NCBI GenBank assembly: GCA_004299845.1
Contig: CP036201.1
Location: forward strand, 2,108,001-2,172,000
DNA from: Verrucomicrobia bacterium S94
Lineage (GTDB): Bacteria > Verrucomicrobiota > Kiritimatiellia > Kiritimatiellales > Pontiellaceae
DNA length: 64,000 nucleotides
Reading direction: 5' to 3'
Shown here: positions 18,851 to 28,531 of the stretch, piece by piece
How the letters are laid out: each line of letters begins with the position of its first letter
Position numbering within the stretch: the stretch's first letter is position 1
The notes under the pieces: generated by a model
Seen by the model: the letters and a program-made list of their open reading frames with translations, nothing else
Told to the model about the DNA's origin: nothing
Database searches by the model: none
Translations under genes and position numbers: made by a program

Positions 18851-21289
18851 ATGAAATCAATTATCATTCCCTGCTTGAGTTTTTTTCTCTTTTCATTTGA
18901 AGCACAGTGCATCAATGCTGAAGGCATAGAAACGATTTCAAAAATTCAGACTGAAACGATACCTGCGGATTTATTGAAGAGTATCCACATTAAATATCCA
19001 TTCAACCATGCCGTCTTTCCTCCCGACATCGTAGCCCCTTCCTTTCAATGGCATGACGAAAGTAACTCCCGCTTATGGTTGATGCTTATATCATCAGAAA
19101 CGCTGTACGAACCTTTGCGGATTTTTTGTGACGGGAAAAATCCGGAACCGGTCATTGATCCCAAAGCTGTCAGTCCTCTCCACAATAGAGAAAAACTGGT
19201 GGAGAAAAACCTTAGAAGCTGGCGACCAGACCCTAAAACATGGGAAATAATAAAAAAGAATTCCCGTACAGCCCCTCTGAAAATCACTATCTACGGCTTT
19301 AGAAACCAAAACGCTACGACCCCACTCTCTTCCGGTACTGTTACGATTAACACTTCTGAAGACCCGGTGAATGCTCCGGTATTTTACCGGGATGTTCCTC
19401 TTATGCCCTCCCAGGATAAAAGCGGGAGCATTAAACCCATTGCAGCTGATGCTCTGGACCTTATTAAATGGAAACTCCGTGATATTTCAAAAGAAAATGC
19501 AGTAACGGTGTTATCAAAAATGCCGACCTGCGCAAACTGTCACTCTTTTTCAACGGATGGAAAATATCTTGGTATGGACCTTGATGGCCCCGATGGAGAC
19601 AAAGGTGCATACACGATCGTCGGTATCGCAAAAAACATAACGATTAACCAAGAAGATATCATCAGCTGGAACGCCTTTGAAGGCTCTTCCCGGAACCATG
19701 AAAACTTCGGGCTGTTTTCTCAGATATCGCCGGATGGAAGATATGTCATCAGCACGCTCAACGAATCCGTATATGTTGAAAATTTCGCCGATGCCCGCTT
19801 TATCCAGGCGTTTTACCCTACCCGCGGGATTCTGGTCTTTTATGATACAGAAACCGGACAGATGAAACCGTTGCCCGGAGCCTCCTCTCCCCAATATGTA
19901 CAAACAAATGCAGTCTGGACTCCGGATGGAAAAACTCTGATTTTCTCAAGAGCTTCAGCAAAAGATAAGTATGAACACAAGCGCCGAGCCTCCTTTCCCG
20001 GCGATAAATACGAAACCCAAATCCAGTATGATCTTTATTCCATTCCATTTAATGAGGGGAAAGGAGGAAAAGCTGTACCCATAAAAGGAGCCTCCAATAA
20101 CGGAATGAGCAACTCATTTCCCAAGGTTTCTCCGGACGGAAAATGGATTGTATTTGTTCAGAGCAAAAACGGCCAATTGCTCCGCCCTGACAGTCGCCTG
20201 TATATTGTCCCGGTCGAAGGCGGAGATGCTCGTGAAATGAACTGCAACCTCGATCTTATGAATTCATGGCACAGCTGGTCCCCCAATGGGAAATGGCTGG
20301 TTTTCTCATCTAAAGGTTTAACGCCTTTCACCCAGATGTTTCTGACCCATATTGACCGCGACGGAACTGATACTCCGCCTGTTCTCATCCCCAATTCGAC
20401 AGCCGCAAACCGGGCCGTCAATATCCCGGAATTTGTGAACGCGGAAACAGATGTAATCCAATCGATCAAAGCGCCGACTCAACAATCCTACAAACTGAAT
20501 AACGAAGGAGTTAAACTTGGTAGAAGCGGAAGATACACAGATGCCCTATTCAAATTTGAACAATCAATAGAGCTAAACCCGTATTTCGCAGAGGCCCATA
20601 TACACCGCGGAGTCACTCTGCTCAGACTCAAACGATACCGGGAAGCCGAACAAAGCCTCCGAAAGGCACTTGAACTAAAACCCGACGATGAAAATGCACA
20701 TTTTAATATGGGGGCCGTTTTAGAGTCCAGAGACCTTCCCGAAGCAGTTCAGCATTACGAACATCTTTTAGTGAATTACCCTTATCTCGACCAGATCAGA
20801 TCCCGCCTGATAGAAATCTATCTTGCGCAGCAAAACTACACACAGATTATCTCTCATGCGGACTATTTCTTAGAAGCCAGACCGGAGAATATAGAACTCA
20901 GAAACTTACTGGGCATTGCCTATTTCAAACTCGGGGCATTCAAAAAAGCAGAAAAACAACTGCAACAGGCCCTCAAACATAATCCGGATAAAATCCCCAC
21001 ATTAATCAACTACTCCTGGTGCCTGGCATCCGACCCACAGGCTACCGCTTCGGACAGAGCACAGGCAATACAACTTGCACTGCACGCAAAAGAGTTGACC
21101 GGAGGAAATCAGGCAGGAATCCTGGACGCAGTCGCTTATGCCTATGCAGCAAACAAACAGTATGATAAAGCTTTAACGTATGCGATGGCAGCATTGAATC
21201 TCGCAGAAAATGAACGAAATACCGCTCTGAAAGATCAGCTATCCCGGCGGATTAAACAATACAGACAGCAAAATACGTCGACCCGTTAA
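18851..21289 (+). CDS. Secreted protein with CxxCH heme motif, TolB-like propeller and TPRs
   Basis: This 812-residue protein has an N-terminal signal-like segment (MKSIIIPCLSFFLFSFEA). A single c-type heme-attachment motif, CANCH, lies at residues 227-231 (PTCANCHSFSTDGKYL). It is followed by WD40-like/PD40 repeats (ISPDGRYVIS, WTPDGKTLIFSR, VSPDGKWIVFVQ, WSPNGKWLVFSS) as in TolB-type propellers. From about residue 545, several TPRs follow (NNEGVKLGRSGRYTDALFKF, AEAHIHRGVTLLRLKRYREA). Similar PD40/TPR proteins occur in Bacteroidetes and PVC bacteria, with no settled function. It is presumably periplasmic or surface-bound. Transcription is separated from AT1 by a terminator. It may be a sensor or scaffold rather than an electron carrier. 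Confidence 0.82.
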   Translation: MKSIIIPCLSFFLFSFEAQCINAEGIETISKIQTETIPADLLKSIHIKYPFNHAVFPPDIVAPSFQWHDESNSRLWLMLISSETLYEPLRIFCDGKNPEPVIDPKAVSPLHNREKLVEKNLRSWRPDPKTWEIIKKNSRTAPLKITIYGFRNQNATTPLSSGTVTINTSEDPVNAPVFYRDVPLMPSQDKSGSIKPIAADALDLIKWKLRDISKENAVTVLSKMPTCANCHSFSTDGKYLGMDLDGPDGDKGAYTIVGIAKNITINQEDIISWNAFEGSSRNHENFGLFSQISPDGRYVISTLNESVYVENFADARFIQAFYPTRGILVFYDTETGQMKPLPGASSPQYVQTNAVWTPDGKTLIFSRASAKDKYEHKRRASFPGDKYETQIQYDLYSIPFNEGKGGKAVPIKGASNNGMSNSFPKVSPDGKWIVFVQSKNGQLLRPDSRLYIVPVEGGDAREMNCNLDLMNSWHSWSPNGKWLVFSSKGLTPFTQMFLTHIDRDGTDTPPVLIPNSTAANRAVNIPEFVNAETDVIQSIKAPTQQSYKLNNEGVKLGRSGRYTDALFKFEQSIELNPYFAEAHIHRGVTLLRLKRYREAEQSLRKALELKPDDENAHFNMGAVLESRDLPEAVQHYEHLLVNYPYLDQIRSRLIEIYLAQQNYTQIISHADYFLEARPENIELRNLLGIAYFKLGAFKKAEKQLQQALKHNPDKIPTLINYSWCLASDPQATASDRAQAIQLALHAKELTGGNQAGILDAVAYAYAANKQYDKALTYAMAALNLAENERNTALKDQLSRRIKQYRQQNTSTR

Positions 21290-21305
21290 TCATTCTGTAA
21301 TAAAC

Positions 21306-21334
21306 AAAAACCCCTCCTTTTACGGAGAGGTTTT
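21306..21334. terminator. Bidirectional terminator between the propeller gene and pgk
   Basis: A stem of about 10 bp with one mismatch (CCCCTCC against GGAGAGG, flanked by A and T runs) and a 6-nt loop lies between two convergent genes. The T-tract is short on the + strand (TTTT) and better on the - strand (TTTTTG). Confidence 0.7.
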
Positions 21335-21356
21335 CAATGCTGAACTGCCGGAAATT

Positions 21357-22556
21357 TTATTTATCGGTCAGAGCAACGATACCCGGGAGCTGCTTGCCTT
21401 CCATAAATTCGAGGGAGGCACCGCCGCCGGTGGAGACGTGACTCATCTGATCGGCTACGCCGGACAGATTGACTGCGGCAACAGAGTCGCCACCACCGAT
21501 GATGCTGATGCTGTCGGATTTGGCCACCGCTTCGCAGACCGAGAAGGTTCCCTTCGCGAACGGTTCCATTTCAAAGCAGCCCATCGGTCCGTTCCACACC
21601 ACCGTTTTCGCATTGGCTACCGCATCGCAGTAAAGCTCAATGGTTTTCGGACCGATATCCAGAGCCATCCAACCGTCTTCGATGGAATCGCCGGAAACTT
21701 TAACATTGGCGTCAGCGGAAAATGCGTCGGCAACGGTGTTATCGATAGGAAGCAGCAGCTCAACGCCCTTCTCTTCCGCCTGTTTGAGAATCTGACCGGC
21801 CAACTCAACTTTGTCTTCTTCAACCAGAGAACCTCCGATGGCTTTGCCCATCGCTTTGTAGAAGGTGTAGGCCATGCCGCCGCCGATGAGGATTTTATCG
21901 CATTTATCCATCAGATTGATGACTACGTCGATTTTTCCGGAAATCTTCGCCCCGCCGATGATGGCTACAAACGGTTTTTCCGGGGCTTCCAGGGTCTTAC
22001 CGAGATACTGGATTTCTTTTTCCAGCAGGAAGCCGGCGGCACACTGATCAATAAATTTGGTCACTACAGCCATGGAGGCATGGGCACGGTGAGCAGTACC
22101 GAAAGCATCGGAAACGTAAACATCCCCGTAAGAGGCAAGCTCTTTGGCAAAAGCTTCCTGTTCTTCAGCGGTGCAGCCTTTGCCTTCTTCTTCTTTATAA
22201 AAACGGACGTTTTCCAGTACCAGGATTTCGCCGGCCGGGAGTGCTTCAACCAGGGCCTTCACTTCATCGCCGATCACATCGGGAGCGAGGGTGACTTTGG
22301 CATCAACCAGCTCTGCCAGACGGTCTGCTGCCGGTTTAAGGGTGAATTCCATGTTCTTTTCGCCTTTCGGACGACCGCAGTGGCTCATCAGTACCAGCGA
22401 ACCACCGTTCTCAAGCACATAGTTAATGGAAGGCAGGGCGGCCTGAATACGCGTGTCGTCCCCGACAACACCGTCTTTTACCGGAACGTTGAAGTCGACG
22501 CGCATCAGTACACGCTTACCCCGAACATCCAGGTCCTTAATCGTCATTTTATTCAT
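21357..22556 (-). CDS. pgk: Phosphoglycerate kinase
   Basis: Pgk interconverts 1,3-bisphosphoglycerate and 3-phosphoglycerate with ADP/ATP. The 399-residue protein shows RVDFNVPVKDG, the substrate-binding MSHCGRPKGE, LVLENVRFYKEEEG, the hinge VAIIGGAKISGKI and the nucleotide loop IIGGGDSVAAV with the terminal STGGGASLEFMEG. The ATG at 22556 has AGGAG 6 nt upstream; an alternative reading from 22682 has no family similarity. It has a good promoter upstream and is separated from gap by three genes and a pseudogene. Confidence 0.97.
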   Translation of the reverse strand: MNKMTIKDLDVRGKRVLMRVDFNVPVKDGVVGDDTRIQAALPSINYVLENGGSLVLMSHCGRPKGEKNMEFTLKPAADRLAELVDAKVTLAPDVIGDEVKALVEALPAGEILVLENVRFYKEEEGKGCTAEEQEAFAKELASYGDVYVSDAFGTAHRAHASMAVVTKFIDQCAAGFLLEKEIQYLGKTLEAPEKPFVAIIGGAKISGKIDVVINLMDKCDKILIGGGMAYTFYKAMGKAIGGSLVEEDKVELAGQILKQAEEKGVELLLPIDNTVADAFSADANVKVSGDSIEDGWMALDIGPKTIELYCDAVANAKTVVWNGPMGCFEMEPFAKGTFSVCEAVAKSDSISIIGGGDSVAAVNLSGVADQMSHVSTGGGASLEFMEGKQLPGIVALTDK

Positions 22557-22599
22557 TTCTAACTCCTGTTGGTTAAACGTCCTTCGAAATAAGCCGTTG

Positions 22600-22627
22600 A
22601 CTATAAGCATATCGAAAACCGAGTCAA
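22600..22627 (-). promoter_or_regulatory. Candidate pgk promoter
   Basis: On the minus strand TTGACT (22622-22627) and TATAGT (22600-22605) are separated by 16 bp. It lies 44 bp upstream of the pgk start, in the region that diverges to the small gene at 22700. Confidence 0.6.
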
Positions 22628-22699
22628 ACGAAACAAAGCTGTTGTCCTGCGTTACGAATCCGATAAATTGTTCCTTAAACAACGTCCGAGGATTAAAAA

Positions 22700-23116
22700 A
22701 TGAATATAGACACTGCTACCGCCCGAATTGAAGCTGACTTGAAAAACCTGGAACGTGCTATCGGCGAACCAGTCTTTGATGAATGGGCGATTATTGAAAA
22801 AACTTCCGAAGGCTGGAAGCTGGTGGAATACCGAGGCGACCGGCATGAAGAATTCGTAGCCGGCTTCGTTCGGGATATGGCTGCACTGAAAGAGACCCTT
22901 GACCCCTCCAATATTCAGATCGGGGATTTTGCCTTTTCGCACGAAGGCTACGGCTCGGGCTTTGACGCCCACATCTGCGCCGGAAAAAATAAACTGGTGA
23001 TTTTCAACAACACGAAGAAAAACACCGATGAAATCACGGCGAATCCCAAATGGACTTCCGCCCAGGTGCATTTCAACAATCTGCTCGAAGCATTTATTGC
23101 CGATCCTATAGCATAG
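22700..23116 (+). CDS. Small cytoplasmic protein of unknown family
   Basis: This protein of 138 residues is preceded by GAGG about 8 nt before the ATG. It has no signal peptide or membrane segment. The sequence alternates predicted helices (ATARIEADLKNLERAIG) with hydrophobic strands (GFDAHICAGKNKLVIFNNT). I do not recognise the family; a roadblock/profilin-like fold is a guess from size and pattern only. It diverges from pgk and converges on the cation-exchanger gene. The length, ribosome-binding site and codon use support a real gene. Confidence 0.7.
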   Translation: MNIDTATARIEADLKNLERAIGEPVFDEWAIIEKTSEGWKLVEYRGDRHEEFVAGFVRDMAALKETLDPSNIQIGDFAFSHEGYGSGFDAHICAGKNKLVIFNNTKKNTDEITANPKWTSAQVHFNNLLEAFIADPIA

Positions 23117-23141
23117 ACGAAGCGGAAAGCGCCATCTACTT

Positions 23142-24125
23142 TCAGGCCATCCCTGTCCAGAGAAAATAGCCGAAGGCAGCCAGCAGAAGTACGGCCACGA
23201 TACGTGGCAGTCGCCCGAGCACCACAACAAACAGCAGATGCACAGCACACAACCCCATCAGAATCAGTAGAGACTGCTGCAGAAATTCAGAGCCTGGAAT
23301 GTCTCGGAAAACAGCAAAAATTCCTATGCAGAGCGGAATGCAGATATGCGCATCGCCCGACTGCGAGGTGTAGACCACATCCATCCGGGCTTTGGAGGCA
23401 TAGTAAAAGGCCAGAATTGCATTCGGCAATACCATGAGCACACCACTCGCCCAGCCTAGCACCTGCGGCGGAAAGGTATCGCTTTCCAGAGACTGGAACC
23501 ACTGCACCAGCCAGTCAGTCGAAACAAAAACCCCGGCGGCCCCGATCAGCAGCAACAGCATTTCAACCGGAAGCGTCAACGGATAACTTTTCTTTTTCAG
23601 CAGATTGGTCTTTTTTACATCATAGACATGAAAGCACTGCCAGAATACAAAAAGAAGAAGCAGCACGAATCCGTCCATCCGTCCGATTTTTCCATCGGCA
23701 GCCAACAGCCAGATAAAAAGGGAAAAGAAAAGCGCCGCCACCAGATTGAGCGCCAGTGAAAGACGCCCCATTTTATGCTCCAGCACCACGGCCTTGCTTT
23801 TTTTCCGCGGAATGCTGGCCATGCCCCAAATCAGTACCGGTGCCCCGATCAGCAACGTCATATTCGTGATATTATTAAACAGACAGTTGATCAGAACGTC
23901 GTCGCCTTTTCCCGCATTCATGGCCAGGACAAGTGCAAAAACAATGTTGCCCATCCCCGAGCAGAACGGCATGAAAACGGTGCCCAGCACCGTACCTTCC
24001 ACCCCCTGCCCCGACAGGGCCTCCAGACGCCAGACGACCAGCAGGCTCGCCAGCAAAAACAGCAGGATGCAGATGACGGGTGCGTAGTCGCCGAAGGCGG
24101 TGATCGTTTTATAGACAGCTTCCAT
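23142..24125 (-). CDS. Sodium/calcium exchanger-family membrane protein
   Basis: The 327-residue protein has about ten hydrophobic helices arranged as two similar halves. Each half has a short polar re-entrant segment: GMGNIVFALVLAM with LFNNITNMTLLIG in the first, and LPNAILAFYYASKAR with SQSGDAHICIPLCIGIF in the second. This layout fits the CaCA (cation/Ca2+ antiporter) superfamily, although the classical GNS.PE/GTS.PE motifs are diverged. It would be an inner-membrane cation antiporter; the ion is uncertain. The ATG at 24125 starts the protein at MEAVYKTITAFG. Confidence 0.7.
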   Translation of the reverse strand: MEAVYKTITAFGDYAPVICILLFLLASLLVVWRLEALSGQGVEGTVLGTVFMPFCSGMGNIVFALVLAMNAGKGDDVLINCLFNNITNMTLLIGAPVLIWGMASIPRKKSKAVVLEHKMGRLSLALNLVAALFFSLFIWLLAADGKIGRMDGFVLLLLFVFWQCFHVYDVKKTNLLKKKSYPLTLPVEMLLLLIGAAGVFVSTDWLVQWFQSLESDTFPPQVLGWASGVLMVLPNAILAFYYASKARMDVVYTSQSGDAHICIPLCIGIFAVFRDIPGSEFLQQSLLILMGLCAVHLLFVVVLGRLPRIVAVLLLAAFGYFLWTGMA

Positions 24126-24262
24126 AGGCCGGAAAACCTAGCAGGTTTGGAACCATTTTTAAGATTAAATTCGCCGCATACCGCTATTGGTATGCTTAAT
24201 CCTTTTGAAGTATGGTGTATACCGATTTTGTGTGTTAGATGTATGTGCTTCAAATCGTGAAG

Positions 24263-24292
24263 AGGTTCAGCTGTCGGGGGACGGCTGAATCT
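24263..24292 (+). promoter_or_regulatory. Stable leader hairpin before the sodium:solute symporter
   Basis: A 13-bp stem containing two G-T pairs (24263-24275 with 24280-24292) closes a GGGG tetraloop 31 bp before the start. No U-tract follows, so it is not a simple terminator. Together with a 7-bp hairpin at 24176-24195, it fills most of the 198-bp divergent region. Function is unknown; it could be a structured 5' leader. Confidence 0.45.
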
Positions 24293-24323
24293 AAACGCCT
24301 GATTAGACACAAAGGGACTTCAG

Positions 24324-26186
24324 ATGCATATAGTGGATTGGATTATCGTCGCCGCATTTCTCGGTGTTAACATTGCCATTGGAATTTATTTCAGCCGCCG
24401 GGGCGGAAAAAATGTGGATTCCTTTTTTGTTTCGGGTCGATCGTTGAAGTGGTATGTCGCCGGAGCTTCGATGATTGCCACTAATTTTGCATCCGACACT
24501 CCCCTTTGGGTCGGCACCTGCGTCCGGGAATCCGGGCTGCACGCCGTCTGGCGATACTGGTCTCCACTCATCGGCTGTGCACTGGGCGTGGCCCTGTTCA
24601 GCCGCCTCTGGCGCCGCACCCGCGTTGTTACGGATAATGAAATGCTGGAACTGCGTTACAACGGGAAAGGGGCTCAGCTTCTGCGGGGAGTTACAGCCGG
24701 AGCCGGCGCATTACTGCTCTGCCCGATGATTATCGGCTGGGTCTGTAAAGCCATGATCACTATTGCTCAGGAAGCACTGGGAGTATCCGGACAGACCTTC
24801 TCCATTATCGGCATGGAAATGCCTGCCGAGATGGCCGTTACAGTTGTGGTTATGGCCTGTGCCATTGTGGTTTCAACCTGCGGCGGCATGATGGGTGCGG
24901 CCTACTCCGACTTCCTGCAGTTTCTTCTCGCGACGCTCGGCACCTTCGTGCTGGCCTGGCTCGCCATTCAGGAAGTCGGCGGTTTGAGTTCCATGGTGGA
25001 GCAACTGCAGTCGAATACCTCCTGGATGGGGCACGAAATGAATATTGCACCCCAAATCAGCACCGGAATCACTCCTGAAGGAAAACCCGGGGTAATGTCC
25101 ATATGGAATGCTATCGGCTTCTTCGGAATCCTCTGGTGGGGCAATGCATTATGCGGCGGACACCAGGCTCAGCGCCTTCTGTCGTGCAAAAATACAAAAC
25201 ATGCCTCAAATGCACTGCTGATGTTCGCCATCATCTATTTCGCCGTCATCTGCTGGCCATGGATTGCCGTGGCTCTCTCTTCCCTGATTGTTTTCCCGGA
25301 TATGGGCGAAGCCGGCCACGATGCGGCTTATCCACGAATGATGCTGCACATTCTTCCGATCGGACTCCGGGGCATTATGATGGGAACCATGATTGCCGCT
25401 TTCACCTCCACGGTACAGACCATGTTCAACTGGGGGTCGAGCTATATCGTTAATGATATTTACCGCCGGTTTGCCGTCCGGGAAGCTTCGGACAAACACT
25501 ATGTGCGGGTTTCCCGTGTCGTTACTGTACTGGTTGGAGTACTGGGGGGCTTCATCGCTTTTAAAGCGGACAACATTCTTCAGCTGCTGGACATCTTTTT
25601 TGTAGTCGGCATCTGCTCTACCATGGTTGCAGTCCTGCGCTGGCTCTGGTGGCGGCTGACTGTCGAGGGCGAAGTTGCAGCATTTATCCTCAATTATGTA
25701 CTCGGAATTCTTATGCTCTTCGGCCATCGGATTTTCGGTCTCGACACCCCGCTTTTCGATCGTCCTATGGGCTGGCTGTTCAACCTTCCTGATGAGATAA
25801 GTTTCACCCAGAGCGCCGATATGCTCGGCGCCCGCATGCTCGTTGTCATGTTCATCAGCACCGCCGCAGCCATCATCATTTCGCTACGGACAAAACCGAC
25901 CGACATGAAACTTCTGACCTCCTTCGTTCAACGAACACGCATTCACCGCTTCGGCTGGGCACCGGTCGTCGACCGGATTGAAGGCTATAAACCGGCCCAA
26001 ACACTTCCTCAGGTCTTAACGGACTGGATTTTAATTACAGCCACTATCTGCTCACTGCTCTTTATGTTTGCAAACATCCTGCGCAACCGCCTGCCCGAAG
26101 CCGCCGGAATGCTGGTCCTTTTCGGTGCACTTCTTTTCTGGGTCGTCCATCGAACCAGAAAGGAACTCAATGAAGACGATGCATAA
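24324..26186 (+). CDS. Sodium:solute symporter (SSS) family transporter
   Basis: This 620-residue polytopic protein has about 13 membrane segments. The N terminus (VDWIIVAAFLGVNIAIGIYFSRRG...DSFFVSGRSLKWYVAGASMIATNFA) matches the SSS family, in which sodium drives uptake of sugars, amino acids or other solutes. A later segment (RGIMMGTMIAAFTSTVQTMFNWGSSYIVNDIYR) contains the conserved helix 8 region with the Ser/Thr pair used for the Na2 site. The substrate cannot be read from sequence, although in sulfatase-rich PVC genomes such carriers often take up sugars. GGGA lies upstream of the ATG. Confidence 0.92.
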   Translation: MHIVDWIIVAAFLGVNIAIGIYFSRRGGKNVDSFFVSGRSLKWYVAGASMIATNFASDTPLWVGTCVRESGLHAVWRYWSPLIGCALGVALFSRLWRRTRVVTDNEMLELRYNGKGAQLLRGVTAGAGALLLCPMIIGWVCKAMITIAQEALGVSGQTFSIIGMEMPAEMAVTVVVMACAIVVSTCGGMMGAAYSDFLQFLLATLGTFVLAWLAIQEVGGLSSMVEQLQSNTSWMGHEMNIAPQISTGITPEGKPGVMSIWNAIGFFGILWWGNALCGGHQAQRLLSCKNTKHASNALLMFAIIYFAVICWPWIAVALSSLIVFPDMGEAGHDAAYPRMMLHILPIGLRGIMMGTMIAAFTSTVQTMFNWGSSYIVNDIYRRFAVREASDKHYVRVSRVVTVLVGVLGGFIAFKADNILQLLDIFFVVGICSTMVAVLRWLWWRLTVEGEVAAFILNYVLGILMLFGHRIFGLDTPLFDRPMGWLFNLPDEISFTQSADMLGARMLVVMFISTAAAIIISLRTKPTDMKLLTSFVQRTRIHRFGWAPVVDRIEGYKPAQTLPQVLTDWILITATICSLLFMFANILRNRLPEAAGMLVLFGALLFWVVHRTRKELNEDDA

Positions 26187-26241
26187 AATCATTCAGTAAC
26201 CCATCAGAGCCACATAGAACCGAATCATCAGCGCCCGGAGA

Positions 26242-26778
26242 ATGCATAAAAAAAGCGGTCCGGATTTGCCTCGCACTGTTCTTCGGAAGTTCAAATATTC
26301 CGGCACAGAAAAACACTGCAGCAAAACCGGCCTCCATGACGCGAAAACTTCACCGAATGAATCCCGAAGCAACCCCGCGACAAACTGTATTTCGGCGGCT
26401 TCATCAATTTATCCTTCGGCGATTATTCAGTGATTGGAATAGAACCGATGATCAGCTATCAGATAACGCCGAAGTGTTCTTCGGGTGTGGAAATCCGGTA
26501 TGACCACTACCCAAAGTGTGTTTGCGCGCTGCCGCATTACACAGCAGTTTTATCTGCAGCTGGAACCCGCAACATACAACGTTGAACGGTTTTACCGAAG
26601 CGGAGATTCCGCCGGCCGGCAAAGGGTCCCTTATATTTTCACAGGCGGCGACATCAGCCAGCCGACCAACGAAAAAAGCCGGATCTATACAGAAATCATG
26701 CTCGACCTGCTTCAGGACAGCAAATCGCCCTATGACAACCGAATGCCCTTTTTCAGCATTGGCACCGGAACCGGTTTC
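26242..26778 (+). pseudogene. Decayed outer-membrane beta-barrel protein gene
   Basis: Three pieces of one coding sequence lie in different frames. The first is a signal peptide (KKAVRICLALFFGSSNIPAQ), readable only if one A is removed from the A7 run at 26248-26254. The second is a strand-rich part (KLYFGGFINLSFGDYSVIGI) after a C4 run. The third (FYLQLEPATYNVERFY, then RVPYIFTGGDISQP, then SPYDNRMPFFSIGTGTGF) follows a CCC triplet. Each break needs a base removed. The terminal GTGTGF resembles the end of small Bacteroidetes/PVC barrels, but the stop codon has become CAA. From 26779 to 26890 no clear gene remains. Confidence 0.7.
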
Positions 26779-26893
26779 CAACCCCGAAGAATATATCTTT
26801 ACCAGACTGCATTCGATGGGGACGCGATCGGTTGTTTATTCCGAGCCGGGCCTCGTATCTCCGCTGATAACGTACTGGCAGGTTCGTACATAA

Positions 26894-26924
26894 AAAAAGC
26901 GTCTCCGGAATGGAGACGCTTTTT
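26894..26924. terminator. Bidirectional terminator after gap
   Basis: A perfect 13-bp stem (26894-26906 with 26912-26924) with a 5-nt loop has A/T runs on both sides. It lies 22 bp past the gap stop and also ends any transcript through the pseudogene. Confidence 0.9.
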
Positions 26925-26946
26925 GAATTCAGAGAATCGTCCGAAC

Positions 26947-27960
<1,014 letters not shown>

Positions 27961-27999
27961 TTAGGTTAGAAACACCAGTTTCGTTCAAAATGAGCGCAA

Positions 28000-28028
28000 A
28001 CACTACCCAACCGCCCAAACCCCGTCAA
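28000..28028 (-). promoter_or_regulatory. gap promoter
   Basis: On the minus strand TTGACG (28023-28028) and TAGTGT (28000-28005) are separated by 17 bp, 58 bp upstream of the gap start. The spacing is ideal and the -35 is near consensus. Confidence 0.6.
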
Positions 28029-28236
28029 TATCCTTAGAATTGTTTTTCGATGCGTAAATACCGATAGTTACCCAGCCTCTAATAAGATTGATTCTCAATA
28101 TCAAAAACACCTCTATCGCAGAGTCTTCGGTTCGTTAACAGCCCTGCGGCGATCAACCCTGCAAACATCAGAAGCCATTTCTGCAACCTTTCCCGTCCCT
28201 GTCATGCTCAAATCCGAAATCCATACAAACGCGTCG

Positions 28237-28291
28237 TTATTTATATTTAATCTAAATAAGAATTTGACTTGCTGCTAGGCTGCGTTAAATT
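28237..28291 (+). promoter_or_regulatory. Operator-like inverted repeat and promoter for the porin/flavoprotein operon
   Basis: TTATTTA (28237-28243) and TAAATAA (28253-28259) form a perfect 7-bp inverted repeat with a 9-bp spacer. Immediately downstream TTGACT (28264-28269) and TAAATT (28286-28291) are 16 bp apart. The promoter is about 240 bp before the first gene, so the mRNA would have a long leader. The regulator is unknown. Confidence 0.5.
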
Positions 28292-28298
28292 CACGGCG

Positions 28299-28391
28299 TT
28301 TTCCGGATATCGGAAAAGTTTCCTGTCAGGGTGGTCCTGAAGGCTGTTGTTAAACGAGATAATCCCAGCGGGCGGGTTCTGCGGCTGAACC
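28299..28391 (+). promoter_or_regulatory. Structured 5' leader of the porin/flavoprotein operon
   Basis: Three short hairpins follow one another: 28299-28305 with 28311-28317, 28326-28330 with 28336-28340, and 28375-28379 with 28387-28391. The rest of the leader to 28525 holds no convincing gene. I could not match it to a known riboswitch consensus (cobalamin, TPP, SAM, Mn and Moco were considered by eye). It may be a regulatory leader, or simply local pairing. Confidence 0.3.
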
Positions 28392-28531
28392 GTGTGCCGG
28401 ATCGTAAAACTATGCCCGAACAATATCATTCCAGACCGTTTGAGGACTGCACTTTTCCGCCTGTCACTATGCCCCTCTTTCTACCGGTTCCTCTTCGTTC
28501 GCGGCCGATTTAATAGACAAAGGAGATGCAA

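Noticed and set aside
26779-26890. Short frame ending YWQVRT as a gene
   Set aside because: It has no start codon context or family, and follows a decayed gene directly.
28292-28531. Known riboswitch in the porin leader
   Set aside because: Cobalamin, TPP, SAM, Mn and Moco consensus segments were looked for by eye and not found.
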